Both the position numbers and the translations under genes were made by a program. DNA of 64,000 nt from Kutzneria buriramensis (lineage in GTDB: Bacteria > Actinomycetota > Actinomycetes > Mycobacteriales > Pseudonocardiaceae): NCBI RefSeq assembly GCF_003387475.1, contig NZ_QUNO01000020.1, positions 180,786 to 244,785 of the forward strand, read 5' to 3'. Shown here one piece after another: positions 32,691 to 42,162 of the stretch (positions are counted from its first letter, which is position 1; the number at the start of each line of letters is the position of its first letter). A model generated the notes under the pieces. The model saw only the letters and a list, made by a program, of their open reading frames with translations, had not been told where the DNA came from and ran no database searches.

Positions 32691-33755
32691 TCAGCAGTGG
32701 TCGATGCAGGTGTCGGCGAACCGGCGCACCGACCGGCTGAACGGGTGGTCCGGGAGAGCGGCGGCCAGCGGCACGCCCTGGTTGATGGATGCCGGTACGG
32801 CACGGGTCGCCGGCAGCTCGCCGTCCACGCGGTTGCGCACCACGGCGTCTATCTCCCGCGCACCGAGCCGGATGGCCGGATCCACGCGGTTGAGCACGAT
32901 CCGACGCCCCCGCCGGTCGTACGTGAGGAGGTCGAGCATGTCCAGCGCGAGCCGCATCGACTTCAGCGACGGCCGTTCGGACGTGCCCACGAGCACGTGG
33001 TGGCGGGCCGCGTCCAGCGCGGTCAGCACGTGCTCGGTGAAGCGGGTCGGCGTGTCGACGACCACGTGGTCGTACTCGCCTTCCAGGGCGACGAGCAGTT
33101 CGGCGACGAAGGTCGGCGTGAACCGCTCGGCGTCGCCGGGTTTGGCCTGCGCCAGCGCGCAGTCCAGGCCCGGCCGGTACGGCGTCACCAGCGGCGAGAC
33201 GGGGTCGAGGGTGAGCGCGGCCGCCATCGCGCCGGTGTCCAGGCTCAGGTCGACCAGGCACACCTGCGCGCCGGCCGCCGCCAGGACCGTCGCGAGGTTG
33301 ATCGCCACGGTGGTCTTGCCGCAGCCCCCGGCGGCGCCCAGCACCACCGTGACCTGGCCCGGCCGGTAGGAGACCTCGGACGGGTGGGCGTACTTGAAGA
33401 CGTTGGCCACCGCGACCGGGTCGTTGGCGTCGACCACGACGAGCACGCCGGCGCGGATCGACCGCACCAGCACGTCGTCGTCGATCTTGTCCCGGAGCAG
33501 CACGATGCCCGCGCCGGGGCGGGCCAGCCGGGCCTCGGCGGCGAACTCCAGCGCCGCCGCCAGCGGCAGGGTCGGGCCGATCACGGCCACCGCCTCCACC
33601 GACTGCACCAGCGCGTCGATGGCGGTGCCCCGGGTGGTCGCCACGCGTGGCTCGGCGGCGGCGACGGTCATCAGGCGGACCGCGACGACCGGGACGGGCT
33701 CGTACAGCAGCGCCACGGCGATCACCCCGTTCCGCTCGACGACTGGACACTGCAC
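32691..33755 (-). CDS. CpaE/MinD-like P-loop ATPase of pilus locus
   Basis: 354 residues. GTG 33755 is used; GTG 33725 may be nearer the true start. The first 120 residues resemble a degenerate receiver domain. The C-terminal part is a deviant Walker A ATPase (VVLGAAGGCGKTTVAINLAT, then VCLVDLSLDTGAM and HVVVDTPTRFTEHVL). CpaE-type proteins recruit pilus machinery to the membrane or pole. Such a gene is typical of Tad loci, so its place at the head of a type IVa operon is notable. Its stop overlaps the possible upstream pilin ATG (TGATG). Confidence 0.85.
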   Translation of the reverse strand: MQCPVVERNGVIAVALLYEPVPVVAVRLMTVAAAEPRVATTRGTAIDALVQSVEAVAVIGPTLPLAAALEFAAEARLARPGAGIVLLRDKIDDDVLVRSIRAGVLVVVDANDPVAVANVFKYAHPSEVSYRPGQVTVVLGAAGGCGKTTVAINLATVLAAAGAQVCLVDLSLDTGAMAAALTLDPVSPLVTPYRPGLDCALAQAKPGDAERFTPTFVAELLVALEGEYDHVVVDTPTRFTEHVLTALDAARHHVLVGTSERPSLKSMRLALDMLDLLTYDRRGRRIVLNRVDPAIRLGAREIDAVVRNRVDGELPATRAVPASINQGVPLAAALPDHPFSRSVRRFADTCIDHC

Positions 33756-33790
33756 AGCGTGAGCTTTTCGGGGCGGCGGTCACAGAGGGT

Positions 33791-33837
33791 GAACGGCCGA
33801 CGTAACGCCTCGATCAGGCGACAGACGTCGGCCGTTC
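33791..33837 (-). terminator. Long hairpin between secreted protein and pilus operon
   Basis: Perfect 13-bp arms GAACGGCCGACGT (33791-33803) and ACGTCGGCCGTTC (33825-33837) flank an inner GCCT/AGGC stem. The hairpin begins 11 bp after the stop of the 33849 gene. It probably terminates that gene before the pilus operon. Confidence 0.7.
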
Positions 33838-33848
33838 GACCGACAAGG

Positions 33849-34271
33849 TCAGAGCACGACCAGGGCGAACACGTCGGAGTAGGCGGCCGCGTAGAGCGTG
33901 CTCTCCGGGTGGAACACCCGCAGGGACAGCGTCGCGGACACGTCGAAGCTGACGTCGATGGCGAAGGCGCCGTTCGGGCGGCACTCGTCGGTGGCCACGT
34001 CCACCCACACGCCGGCCTGGAGTTCCTGCACGATCAGCGTCTCGGCGGTGTCGGACGCGGATCGCGCGGTGTCGTCGATCCGCCCCTTGATCTGGGTCTT
34101 CTCCTGCTTCTTGATCTTCGTCTTGGCCGGCTTGGCCTGGACCTTCATCTTGTGCTTCGCCGGCGCCTGGGTGACGGCCGGGAAGGCGGAGGCCGCGACG
34201 GGCATGACGGTGAGCGCCGCACAGGCCACCGTCAGAGCGGTGAGGGTGCGGGCGAGCGGTGAGGTACGCAT
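33849..34271 (-). CDS. Small secreted protein of unknown function
   Basis: 140 residues from ATG 34271. Signal peptide: basic start (MRTSPLAR), hydrophobic core, Ala-x-Ala cleavage near VAASAFPA. A Lys-rich linker (KHKMKVQAKPAKTKIKKQEK) precedes a beta-rich C-terminal domain with one Cys (DECRPNG). No family recognised. Lys-rich segments of exported actinobacterial proteins often bind the cell wall. It precedes, and is separated by a strong terminator from, the pilus operon; a link to pili is possible but unsupported. Confidence 0.8.
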   Translation of the reverse strand: MRTSPLARTLTALTVACAALTVMPVAASAFPAVTQAPAKHKMKVQAKPAKTKIKKQEKTQIKGRIDDTARSASDTAETLIVQELQAGVWVDVATDECRPNGAFAIDVSFDVSATLSLRVFHPESTLYAAAYSDVFALVVL

Positions 34272-34449
34272 GGCGTGGAGTGCACCGCACCGGATGTTCC
34301 GGGTGGCGGCGGACGCGCCGTAGATGATCATCGACCAACCGGTCGAGTGACTCCTTCGCCCGCGTCCGTGCCTAAACCTGCAAACCGGCTGCCCGCCGGC
34401 GGCGGATCCGAGTAGTCCTTGGTTCCTCCTACAGACGGGAGCAGCAACC

Positions 34450-35691
34450 GTGAGAAGAACGACCCGGGCGCTCGTCGCGGCGCTCGCGCTGGCCGGCACG
34501 CTGGCGGCGCCCGCGACCGCCGCGCCGGTCTACACCGACGCGCAGCTGGCGTCGATGGATCCCTTGCAGCAGGCCAAGATCCTCGATCCCCTGCGCGCCG
34601 TCGCCAACGCCGTCGGCGAGGTCGGCCGCGGCCCGGCGGCCGACATTTACGGCAATCTGGACATCGACGCCAATCACGGCGTCGTCGAGCTGTACCTGAC
34701 CGATCCCGGCCAGCTGGACCGTGTGGTGACGGCGGCCGAGCGGATCGACCCGTCCATCAACGCCGGCCTGATCCGGGTGGCGAAGGCCGCCTTCACGCAC
34801 CAACAGTTGGACGCCGCGGCGGTGCACGTCCTCGACCTCGCCGACGCGCACAGCCTGCCGTACCACGTGGATCTGGTCGGGCCGGCGCCGGACGCGTCCG
34901 GGCTGGAGATCAACGTCGACAACCCGCAGGCGGTGCCGTTCGCGGCGTCGGCGGCGATCGGCGTGCCGGCGAGCTTCCAACCCGGCCACACGCTCGTGCC
35001 CAAGGCATGGCGGGACTCCAAGTGGCACGACAGCTCGCCGTTCATCGGCGGCGACGCCATCACCGGCAGCGGCTCCGGCCACGGCTGCACCGCAGGGCTG
35101 CCGGCCGTGCGCAAGTCCGACAACCACCCGATCATGATCACCGCGGCGCACTGCTTCGGCGTCGGCACCAAGGTCTACACGCGTGGCGGCACCACCGGCG
35201 ACTACAGCAGCGGCAAGCTGGGCAACTACGTCGGCACCGTGACCGCGCGGTACGAGCAGTTCGACTCCGAGACCATCGACGGCGCGGACAACAACGCCGA
35301 CGAGAGCGACACCAGCGGGTGGCTGCCGCTGACCAGCTTCGCCTACTCGTACAACGGCGACTACGTCTGCCACGACGGCCAGCGGTCGTTCTTCATGGGG
35401 CATCCTACGCCGTGCGGGATCAAGGTGACGAACCAGGACAAGTGGTGCGGGCCGTCCGAGGGCTGCCCGGGGCTGAGCTATCGGGTGCGTGGCGTGTGGG
35501 GCGACGGCTCGTGGGGCGCGGCCGGCGGTGACTCCGGTGCGACGATTTTCGCCGTGCAGAGCGGCAACACGCGTCAGGCCCGGGGTGTGCTGTCCGACGG
35601 CGACCCCGGCGACGGCGCGCCGGGCGTGTTCTGGGTGGAGGCCACGGACGTGTTCAACCACTTCGGGTTGACGTTGAACCCGAAGACGTGA
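34450..35691 (+). CDS. Secreted S1 family serine peptidase
   Basis: 413 residues from GTG 34450, with GGGAG 8 bases upstream. Signal peptide MRRTTRALVAALALAGTLAA ends TAAPVYT. A pro-like domain of about 170 residues precedes the chymotrypsin-fold catalytic domain: His in IMITAAHCFGVG, Ser in WGAAGGDSGATIF, with an acidic FDSETIDGADNNADE loop likely carrying Asp. Disulfide-forming Cys (HGCTAG/HCFG and VCHDG...PCGIK, WCGPSEGCPG) are present. It resembles streptogrisin/alpha-lytic peptidases, which mature by self-cleavage of the pro-region. The 178-bp gap before it holds no other gene. Confidence 0.9.
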   Translation: MRRTTRALVAALALAGTLAAPATAAPVYTDAQLASMDPLQQAKILDPLRAVANAVGEVGRGPAADIYGNLDIDANHGVVELYLTDPGQLDRVVTAAERIDPSINAGLIRVAKAAFTHQQLDAAAVHVLDLADAHSLPYHVDLVGPAPDASGLEINVDNPQAVPFAASAAIGVPASFQPGHTLVPKAWRDSKWHDSSPFIGGDAITGSGSGHGCTAGLPAVRKSDNHPIMITAAHCFGVGTKVYTRGGTTGDYSSGKLGNYVGTVTARYEQFDSETIDGADNNADESDTSGWLPLTSFAYSYNGDYVCHDGQRSFFMGHPTPCGIKVTNQDKWCGPSEGCPGLSYRVRGVWGDGSWGAAGGDSGATIFAVQSGNTRQARGVLSDGDPGDGAPGVFWVEATDVFNHFGLTLNPKT

Positions 35692-35694
35692 CCC

Positions 35695-36492
35695 TCAGCG
35701 TTCCGGGCGGATCAGGTCGGCGATCCGTTGGGCGTCGGCCTCGTCCGCCCGGAACGTGATCACCTTCTGCTCGGGGTCGTCGGCGACCTGCAACACCACG
35801 AGTTCCAGGTCCAGTCGTCCCAGATCCTTGTGCCACAGGAGTTTCCGCCCCGAGGTCAGCCGCGCCACATCGTGGTCCCGCCACCACCGGTCCACTTCCG
35901 TGCCCTCGAGGCGGTCGATCAGGTCGCCGTACTTCGGGTCGTCGGGGTGCCGCGCGGCCGCCGCCCGGAACCGTGCCAGCTGCGCCCGGGCCTCCGCCTC
36001 CCACTCCACGAGGATCTTGCGCGCCTCGGGGTCGGCGAACGTCCACCAGAGGATGTTCCTTTCCTCCGGTGGCTTTGTCGTCCAGTCCGTCCACAGTGCA
36101 CACGCCGCCCGGTTCGCCGCCAGGACGTCCCAGTGCCGGCCGCTCACGTACGCCGGGTGCGGATCCAGCCGCTGGACCAGGTCCTGCACACCCGGCACCA
36201 ACACCTCCGGCGGCCGGTCGTCCGGTGTGCTGTCGACCAGGGCGTACAGGTGATCCCGCTCGGCGTTTGACAGCCGCAACGCACGGGCCAGCGCGTCGAG
36301 GATCTGCCGGGACGGGCTCACGTCCCGGCCCTGCTCCAGGAACGTGTAGTACGTCGTCGAGATGCCCGCCAGCTGCGCCACCTCCTCCCGCCGCAGACCC
36401 GGCGTCCGGCGCCGGCCGTGCGTCGGCAGGCCCACGTCCGCCGGCTGGAGTTTCGCCCGGCGGGTGCGGAGCAGGTCCGCGAGCTCGCTCAT
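35695..36492 (-). CDS. XRE-family regulator with MmyB-like ligand domain
   Basis: 265 residues. N-terminal helix-turn-helix (LLRTRRAKLQ, TPGLRREEVAQLAGISTTYY) has the GLRREEVAxLAGxSxxYYxxLEQGR signature of the MmyB group, followed by SPSRQILDALARALRLSNAE. The C-terminal MmyB domain (HPAYVSGRHWDVLAANRAAC ... FADPEARKILVEWE) binds a fatty-acid-like ligand in studied members. It is divergent from the dienelactone-hydrolase gene with a 69-bp gap, and 3 bp from the convergent peptidase end. It probably regulates the hydrolase. Confidence 0.93.
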   Translation of the reverse strand: MSELADLLRTRRAKLQPADVGLPTHGRRRTPGLRREEVAQLAGISTTYYTFLEQGRDVSPSRQILDALARALRLSNAERDHLYALVDSTPDDRPPEVLVPGVQDLVQRLDPHPAYVSGRHWDVLAANRAACALWTDWTTKPPEERNILWWTFADPEARKILVEWEAEARAQLARFRAAAARHPDDPKYGDLIDRLEGTEVDRWWRDHDVARLTSGRKLLWHKDLGRLDLELVVLQVADDPEQKVITFRADEADAQRIADLIRPER

Positions 36493-36561
36493 CCTGGTAC
36501 CCGTCTTACTAGCAACGACAGCGGATGGTTCCGCAGCCTAGCCGCCGGATACGGTCGCCGC

Positions 36562-37296
36562 GTGGAGATCCAAACCAGTTGGCTCGACGTGACCGTGCCC
36601 CATGTCGCCGAGCCGATGTCCTGCTACCTCGCCCGCCCCGACGCGCCCGGTGATCACCCCACCGTGCTCGTCGGTTTCGAGATGTTCGGCGTCACCGACT
36701 ACGTCCGGTCCGTCGCCGACCGCATCGCCGGCCTCGGCTACACCGCCGTGGTCCCCGACTTCTACCACCGCTCCGGCCGTCGGATCTCGCTACCGGCCAC
36801 CGCCGAGGGCCGCACCCGTGGCCTGGAGCTGCTGTCCCAGGTCACCCGTTCCGGCGTCTTCGCTGACGTCGAGGCGGTGTTGAGCCGTTTCCCCGGACCC
36901 GCCGCCATGATCGGCCTCAGCGTCGGCGGGCACCTCGCCTACTACACCGCCACCCAGTTCCCCCTTGCCGCCATCGCCACGTTCTATCCCGGTTGGCTCA
37001 CCGACGACACGATCCCCCTGGGCCGCCCCGAGCCCACCCTGGCGCTCACCCCCGGCATCGCCAAACACGGCGCCAAGCTCCTGTTCGTCGTCGGCGCCGA
37101 CGACCACCTCTTCACCCGGTCACAGCTCACCGACATCCGTTCCCGACTTGTGGAGGACGGCGTCGACCACGAATTCGTCGTCTACCCCGACACCCCGCAC
37201 GGCTTCTTCTGCCACGAACGCGACACCTATCGCGCCGATGCCGCCGACGACGCCTTCTCCCGGGCGACTGCCCTCTTCAAGGAGCGGCTGGGCTGA
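36562..37296 (+). CDS. Dienelactone hydrolase family protein
   Basis: 244 residues from GTG 36562. Alpha/beta-hydrolase fold of the DLH type: GFEMFGVTDYVRSVADRIAG, PDFYHRSGR, then the nucleophile elbow GLSVGGHLAYY (Ser instead of the Cys in true carboxymethylenebutenolidases), Asp in VGADDHLF and His in DTPHGFF. It probably cleaves ester or lactone bonds. Its stop and that of the convergent response-regulator gene together form the perfect palindrome GGCTGATCAGCC. It is divergent from the MmyB-type regulator. Confidence 0.88.
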   Translation: MEIQTSWLDVTVPHVAEPMSCYLARPDAPGDHPTVLVGFEMFGVTDYVRSVADRIAGLGYTAVVPDFYHRSGRRISLPATAEGRTRGLELLSQVTRSGVFADVEAVLSRFPGPAAMIGLSVGGHLAYYTATQFPLAAIATFYPGWLTDDTIPLGRPEPTLALTPGIAKHGAKLLFVVGADDHLFTRSQLTDIRSRLVEDGVDHEFVVYPDTPHGFFCHERDTYRADAADDAFSRATALFKERLG

Positions 37297-37938
37297 TCAG
37301 CCGGCGTCGCGGACCAGCAGGGCGAGTTGGACGCGGTTGGTGAGGTCCAGCTTGGTCAGGCAGCGGCTGACGTGCGCCTTGACGGTGGCCTCGCTCATGA
37401 CCAGCTCACGGGCGATGTCGGCGTTGGACAGGCCCCGGGCCACGGCCTGGACGACCTCGCCCTCGCGGGCGGTGAGCAGGGCGAGCTTGCGGCGGGCCTC
37501 GGCGGACCGGGGGTGGTGCTGGCCGGCGAAGACGTCGATGAGCCGCTTGGTGACGGTGGGCGCGAGCATGGCGCTGCCGGCGGCGACGGTGCGGACGGCG
37601 GCGACGAGGTCGCGAGGGGACGTGTCCTTGAGGAGGAAGCCGGCGGCGCCGTGGCGCAGGGCGGTGTGCACGTAGTCGTCGAGGTCGAAGGTGGTGAGCA
37701 TGACGACGGCTGGCGGTTGCGGGAGGCGGCCGATCGCGGCGAGGGCGGCCAGGCCGTCCATGCCGGGCATCCGGACGTCCATGAGCACGAGGTCCGGCCG
37801 GTGCGCGGCGATGGCGGTCAGCGCGGCGGCCCCGTCGCCGGCCTCGGCGACGACCTCGATGCCGTCGACGGGCTCGAGGATCATCCGGAACCCGGCCCGG
37901 ACCAGCTCCTCGTCGTCGACGATCAGCACGCGGATCAC
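37297..37938 (-). CDS. NarL-type response regulator
   Basis: 213 residues from GTG 37938. Complete receiver: VLIVDDEELVRAGF (acidic pair), PDLVLMDVRMPGMDG (phospho-Asp), and Lys in FLLKDTSPR. C-terminal LuxR helix-turn-helix LTAREGEVVQAVARGLSNAD ... VMSEATVKAHVSRCLTKLD. It overlaps the sensor kinase gene by 4 bp (GTGA), so the pair is one two-component system. It is divergent from an ABC exporter, its likely target. Confidence 0.94.
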   Translation of the reverse strand: MIRVLIVDDEELVRAGFRMILEPVDGIEVVAEAGDGAAALTAIAAHRPDLVLMDVRMPGMDGLAALAAIGRLPQPPAVVMLTTFDLDDYVHTALRHGAAGFLLKDTSPRDLVAAVRTVAAGSAMLAPTVTKRLIDVFAGQHHPRSAEARRKLALLTAREGEVVQAVARGLSNADIARELVMSEATVKAHVSRCLTKLDLTNRVQLALLVRDAG

Positions 37939-39038
37939 TCGGCTTCCTCCGGCAGGTGTGCTGTCACGGTGAAGCCGCCGTCACGGGGACCGGCGCTGAA
38001 CCCACCGCCCAGCAGCTCGACCCGCTCCCGCAGCCCGACCAACCCCATTCCGCTGCCGGGCAACGGATCCGGCGTCCGGGCCGGACGCTCGTTGACGACT
38101 TCCACCTCGACGGCGTCCGGCAGGTACCGCAGCACGACAGTCGTCGGCGCCTGGGCGTGTTTGTGCACGTTGGTCAGCGCTTCCTGCACGACCCGGAACA
38201 CGGTCGACGCGATGATGGGAGACAGCTCGCGCGGCTGGCCTTCGTCCCGGCGTGAGACCTGCACGCCGGCGGAACGGGTGTGGTCGAGCAGCCGGTCGAG
38301 ATCACCCGGCGAACCGTCCACCGGGGACGATTTCAGCACGCCGAGCACCTGGCGCAGCTGGGCGAGCGCGTCCTTCCCGGTGATCCGGATCAGCTCGGCC
38401 TCGCCGGCGGTGTAGTCGTCCTTCGCGTTCATCTCCAACGCGCCGGCGTGCAGCACCATCAGCGAAACCCGGTGCGCCACAACGTCATGCATGTCTCGCG
38501 CGATCCGCGCCCGCTCCTCGGCCCTGGCCTGCCCGGCCCGCACGGCCTGCTCCCGCTCCAGTTGCGCGGCCCGTTCGCGCAGGCCGGCGAGTAGTTGCCG
38601 GCGGTCGTCCAGCCACAGCCCCAAGGCGATCGGCAGCCAGACGAACAGACCAGCGCCGCCGATCATGCTGGGCAGGTCCGGTGACGGGGTGATCGGCGCG
38701 AGCGCGAGGGCAGTGGCGGCGACGCCGTAGCCGATGAGCTTGGGGGAGCGGTGATAGGTCGACGCCGTCAGGTACGACGTGATCATCAGCACCGGCCAGG
38801 TGGACCGCAGCAGCCAGGCCACGACCGTGAGCACGAACAGCGGCCACAAGCGTGGGTTCAGCAGCACCGCCGCTGCGGCCAGCAATCCGAGCGCCACGCC
38901 CTGGAGCAGATCGGGCACCGGAAGCTGGAAGTAGGAGACCGAGCGTGCGCCGGCCGGCAGCAGCGAGCCGCCGAACGCGAGCGCCGCCAAAATCGCGGTG
39001 GTGGCCGTCCCCCGATTCTCGGTCACGGCGACCACCAT
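37935..39038 (-). CDS. Sensor histidine kinase (HPK7 / NarX-like)
   Basis: 367 residues. Four to five N-terminal membrane helices (for example FQLPVPDLLQGVALGLLAAA, LWPLFVLTVVAWLL) form the sensor; there is no large extracellular loop, so it may sense stress within the membrane. The phospho-acceptor block is RARIARDMHDVVAHRVSLMV (His). The ATP lid has VQEALTNVHKHAQ and GSGMGLVGLRERVELLGG. It probably senses membrane-active compounds together with the divergent ABC transporter. Confidence 0.93.
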   Translation of the reverse strand: MVVAVTENRGTATTAILAALAFGGSLLPAGARSVSYFQLPVPDLLQGVALGLLAAAAVLLNPRLWPLFVLTVVAWLLRSTWPVLMITSYLTASTYHRSPKLIGYGVAATALALAPITPSPDLPSMIGGAGLFVWLPIALGLWLDDRRQLLAGLRERAAQLEREQAVRAGQARAEERARIARDMHDVVAHRVSLMVLHAGALEMNAKDDYTAGEAELIRITGKDALAQLRQVLGVLKSSPVDGSPGDLDRLLDHTRSAGVQVSRRDEGQPRELSPIIASTVFRVVQEALTNVHKHAQAPTTVVLRYLPDAVEVEVVNERPARTPDPLPGSGMGLVGLRERVELLGGGFSAGPRDGGFTVTAHLPEEAE

Positions 39039-39062
39039 AGCTCTACACCTAAAGTAGGGCCT

Positions 39063-39079
39063 GCCGATCGTCCATCGGC
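39063..39079. promoter_or_regulatory. Inverted repeat between kinase and ABC exporter
   Basis: GCCGAT (39063-39068) and ATCGGC (39074-39079) form perfect 6-bp arms with 5-bp spacing. It lies 40 bp before the ABC ATPase start, in the 80-bp divergent gap. It is a candidate site for the response regulator. Confidence 0.4.
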
Positions 39080-39118
39080 CGACGTGCCGGGGAACGTGCG
39101 TGGCCAGGATTAGCCACC

Positions 39119-39796
39119 ATGGTCAAGACGACAATCCGGGCCGTGGGGCTGACCAAGGCCTACGGCAGCGGCGACGCCCGCGTGCTCGCCCTGGACGACG
39201 TGGACGTCGAGTTCGAGCCCGGCTTCACCGCGATCATGGGGCCGTCCGGCTCGGGCAAGTCCACCCTCATGCACTGCGTCGCCGGCCTCGACCGGCCAGA
39301 CGCCGGCCGGATCTGGCTCGGCGACACCGAATTCACCGGGCTCAAGGATGACGCCCTCACGGCGCTGCGCCGAGACCGGATCGGGTTCGTGTTCCAGGCG
39401 TTCAACCTGCTGCCGACGCTGACCGCGCGGGAGAACATCACCCTGCCGTTCGACCTGGCCGGCCGGCGGCCGGACCCCGCGGCGGTGCGGTCGGTGGTCG
39501 ACGTCGTGCGACTTGGCGACCGGTTGGACCACCGTCCCAGCCAGCTGTCCGGCGGCCAGCAGCAGCGAGTCGCTGTGGCCCGCGCGCTGGTCACGCGGCC
39601 GGACGTGGTGTTCGCGGACGAGCCGACCGGCGCGCTGGACTCGGCCGCTTCCGCCGAGCTGCTCGGGTTCCTGCGGGGGAGCGTTGACGAGCTGGGGCAG
39701 ACGGTGGTCATGGTGACGCACGATCCGGCCGCCGCGGCGTACGCGGATCGGGTGCTGCACCTGGCCGACGGCGCGATCGTGACGTCGTCATGCTGA
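39119..39796 (+). CDS. ABC transporter ATP-binding protein (MacB/LolD type)
   Basis: 225 residues. Walker [18 protein letters not shown]-loop [20 protein letters not shown], signature [15 protein letters not shown] and Walker [14 protein letters not shown] match the MacB/LolD exporter ATPases. It has no obvious SD, only GGATTAG. It overlaps the permease gene by 7 bp. The pair probably expels antimicrobial peptides or moves lipids, and is likely controlled by the divergent two-component system. Confidence 0.95.
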   Translation: MVKTTIRAVGLTKAYGSGDARVLALDDVDVEFEPGFTAIMGPSGSGKSTLMHCVAGLDRPDAGRIWLGDTEFTGLKDDALTALRRDRIGFVFQAFNLLPTLTARENITLPFDLAGRRPDPAAVRSVVDVVRLGDRLDHRPSQLSGGQQQRVAVARALVTRPDVVFADEPTGALDSAASAELLGFLRGSVDELGQTVVMVTHDPAAAAYADRVLHLADGAIVTSSC

Positions 39797-42162
39797 GGGC
39801 GACGCTGCGGGACCTGTTCGCGCACAAGGGCCGCGTGGTCATGACCGTGGTGGCCGTGGCCCTCGGCGTCGCGGCCACGGTGGCCTCCTTGATCGTCAGC
39901 GATTCCGTCTCGATGACGTTGTCCCACAGGGACATTCGCGTGCTCGACGGTGTGTCGGTGCCGGGTGGCGACCGGGATCGGTTGGCCGAGCTCGACGGTG
40001 TCACCCGGGCGACGGGCATCGTGGTGGCCCGCGCCGGATTGGTGGGGGACAACGGCAAGCTCGTCGCCGCTGACACGCTGCCCGAGCAGGCCGGCACGAA
40101 TTGGGACGACACCGGCAGATTCGTGCTGGTCGCAGGCCGGGCGCCGGCGCGTCCCGGCGAGATCGCCGTCAACGCGGCGGTCGGCATCCACGTGGGGACC
40201 AAGCACCGCGTGCTGCTGGCGGGAGGAAAGCGGGACAACCCAACGGTGGTAGGTCTGTTCAGGTATCGGTCACTCGGATCCGCTTCGGACCCGACTCCGG
40301 TGGTTGCCCATGCCACGTCGACCGGGGACTACTCACGCGTCGAGTTGACCACCGACTCGCCGGACAAGGTCAAGGCCGAGGCGCAGGCGCTGGGCTACAC
40401 CGCTGAAACCGGAGCGGAGTTGTCCTCGGCGGCGCAGTCGACAGCTACGGACAACGCCGACGACCTGCGCGAAACGCTGCTGCCGTTCGCGGCCGTGGCC
40501 CTGCTGGTCGGAATGTTCGTCATCGCCAACACCTTCTCGATGCTGATCACGCAGCGGACCCAGCAGTACGCGCTGTTGCGCGCGGTCGGCGCCCACCGTC
40601 GGCAGGTTCGGCGGAGCGTTCTCGTGGAGGCGTCGGCGCTCGGGCTGGTCGGCGGCACGGTGGGGGAGATCTTCGGCATTGCGTTGGGGCCGTTGATGAT
40701 CGCCGTGCTACGCCCCGGTCAGGAGATCGACTACACGATCACGCCGCTGACGATCGGCGTCGGCTACCTCGTGGCGATCGTGGTGACCACGTTGTCGGCC
40801 TACGGTGCCGCCCGCCGCGCGGCTTCGGTCTCGCCGATGGCGGCGTTGCGGCTCGACGCCACGGTGACTCGGCAGGCCCGAAATCGCCGCACTGCCATCG
40901 GCTTGGTGGCCGTCGCCGTGGCTGTGACAGCGGTCCTTGCCACGCTCGACCCCGCTGCCGACACCACCGCTCGCATCGTCGCCATCGGCGGCGCGATCAT
41001 CGGGGCGTTCGGGATTCTCCTGCTGGCTCCGGTTCTTGCCGGCCTGGTGCTGCGGCCATTGATCGCGCTGGCGCGCCGCGCCGGACCCGCGACCAGACTC
41101 GGTGTCCAGAACGCGGGGCGGGATCCCCGCCGCACCGCCGGCACCGCAACGGCGATCACCGTCGGGCTCGGGCTGGTGCGTGCTTTCGGCACCCTGAGCG
41201 CCACGCTGACGTCACTGATCGGCTCCGCCGACCGGGCCAACATTCCCGCCACCACAACGATTCTCGAACCGGCGGCCGGCAAGTCCGCGGCGCTGGACGC
41301 CTCCGACCTGACCGCGGTCCGGTCGCTACCCGGCGTCACCGCGGCCGCCGCTCGCACCGCCCTGGCGAACGTCAACGGCACCGTGTTCAAGGTGACCGCC
41401 ATCGAGCCGTCGGCCTTGGGCACGGTGCTGACGCCACAGCTCACCGCCGGTGTCGCCGATCTGCGTCGCGGCGTCATGATCTCCCGGAACCAGGCCGCCA
41501 TGATGGCCGTGCGCCCCGGCTCCGCCCTGACCATCACGGTCGACGGCACCGCGATCCACACGGTCGTCGCCGGCGTCTACAACGCCACCGAGCTGCAATC
41601 CAGCCTGTACTTCGACGTCTCGCTCGCCCCCGCCAAGCTGCGCGATCGGCCGTCGATGATCTACGCTGCCGGCCCCCGAGCCGCCATCGAGGCCGCCTTC
41701 CACGACCGCCCCGACGTCGTCGTCACCGACCGTGATGCCCTCGTCGCCGCCGACATCGCCGAGCAGGCCCTGGCCTTCGTCGTCATCGACGCCATGTTCG
41801 GCGTCGCGATCGTGATCGGCGTCTTCGGGGTCGTCAACACGCTCGTGTTGTCCGTGCTCGAACGCACCCGCGAGATCGGCCTCACCCGCGCCCTCGGCGC
41901 CGGCCGCCGTCTGGTCCGCCGGATGATCACCATGGAGAGCCTGGTGATCTCCCTGTTCGGTGCGCTGTCGGGCGTGCTGATCGGCGTGGGGGTCGGGGCC
42001 GTCATGCAGCACGCCATGCTCGGCCAGGAACTGCTCGCCTTCACCGCGCCGTTCGACGCCATCGGCCTGTCGCTGCCGGGGATCGTCGCCTGCGGCGTGC
42101 TGGCCGCCCTCTGGCCCGCACACCGGGCGGCCCGCACCGACATCCTCGCCGCGATCACCTAG
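39790..42162 (+). CDS. FtsX/MacB-type ABC transporter permease
   Basis: 790 residues. Duplicated FtsX architecture: one N-terminal membrane helix ([19 protein letters not shown]), a large extracytoplasmic domain, then FtsX unit [20 protein letters not shown] with [20 protein letters not shown], a second extracytoplasmic domain, and a final unit [20 protein letters not shown] with [16 protein letters not shown]. These large permeases couple with MacB-like ATPases without a periplasmic adaptor in actinobacteria. It overlaps the ATPase gene by 7 bp and the convergent tautomerase by 8 bp. Confidence 0.94.
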   Translation: MLRATLRDLFAHKGRVVMTVVAVALGVAATVASLIVSDSVSMTLSHRDIRVLDGVSVPGGDRDRLAELDGVTRATGIVVARAGLVGDNGKLVAADTLPEQAGTNWDDTGRFVLVAGRAPARPGEIAVNAAVGIHVGTKHRVLLAGGKRDNPTVVGLFRYRSLGSASDPTPVVAHATSTGDYSRVELTTDSPDKVKAEAQALGYTAETGAELSSAAQSTATDNADDLRETLLPFAAVALLVGMFVIANTFSMLITQRTQQYALLRAVGAHRRQVRRSVLVEASALGLVGGTVGEIFGIALGPLMIAVLRPGQEIDYTITPLTIGVGYLVAIVVTTLSAYGAARRAASVSPMAALRLDATVTRQARNRRTAIGLVAVAVAVTAVLATLDPAADTTARIVAIGGAIIGAFGILLLAPVLAGLVLRPLIALARRAGPATRLGVQNAGRDPRRTAGTATAITVGLGLVRAFGTLSATLTSLIGSADRANIPATTTILEPAAGKSAALDASDLTAVRSLPGVTAAAARTALANVNGTVFKVTAIEPSALGTVLTPQLTAGVADLRRGVMISRNQAAMMAVRPGSALTITVDGTAIHTVVAGVYNATELQSSLYFDVSLAPAKLRDRPSMIYAAGPRAAIEAAFHDRPDVVVTDRDALVAADIAEQALAFVVIDAMFGVAIVIGVFGVVNTLVLSVLERTREIGLTRALGAGRRLVRRMITMESLVISLFGALSGVLIGVGVGAVMQHAMLGQELLAFTAPFDAIGLSLPGIVACGVLAALWPAHRAARTDILAAIT

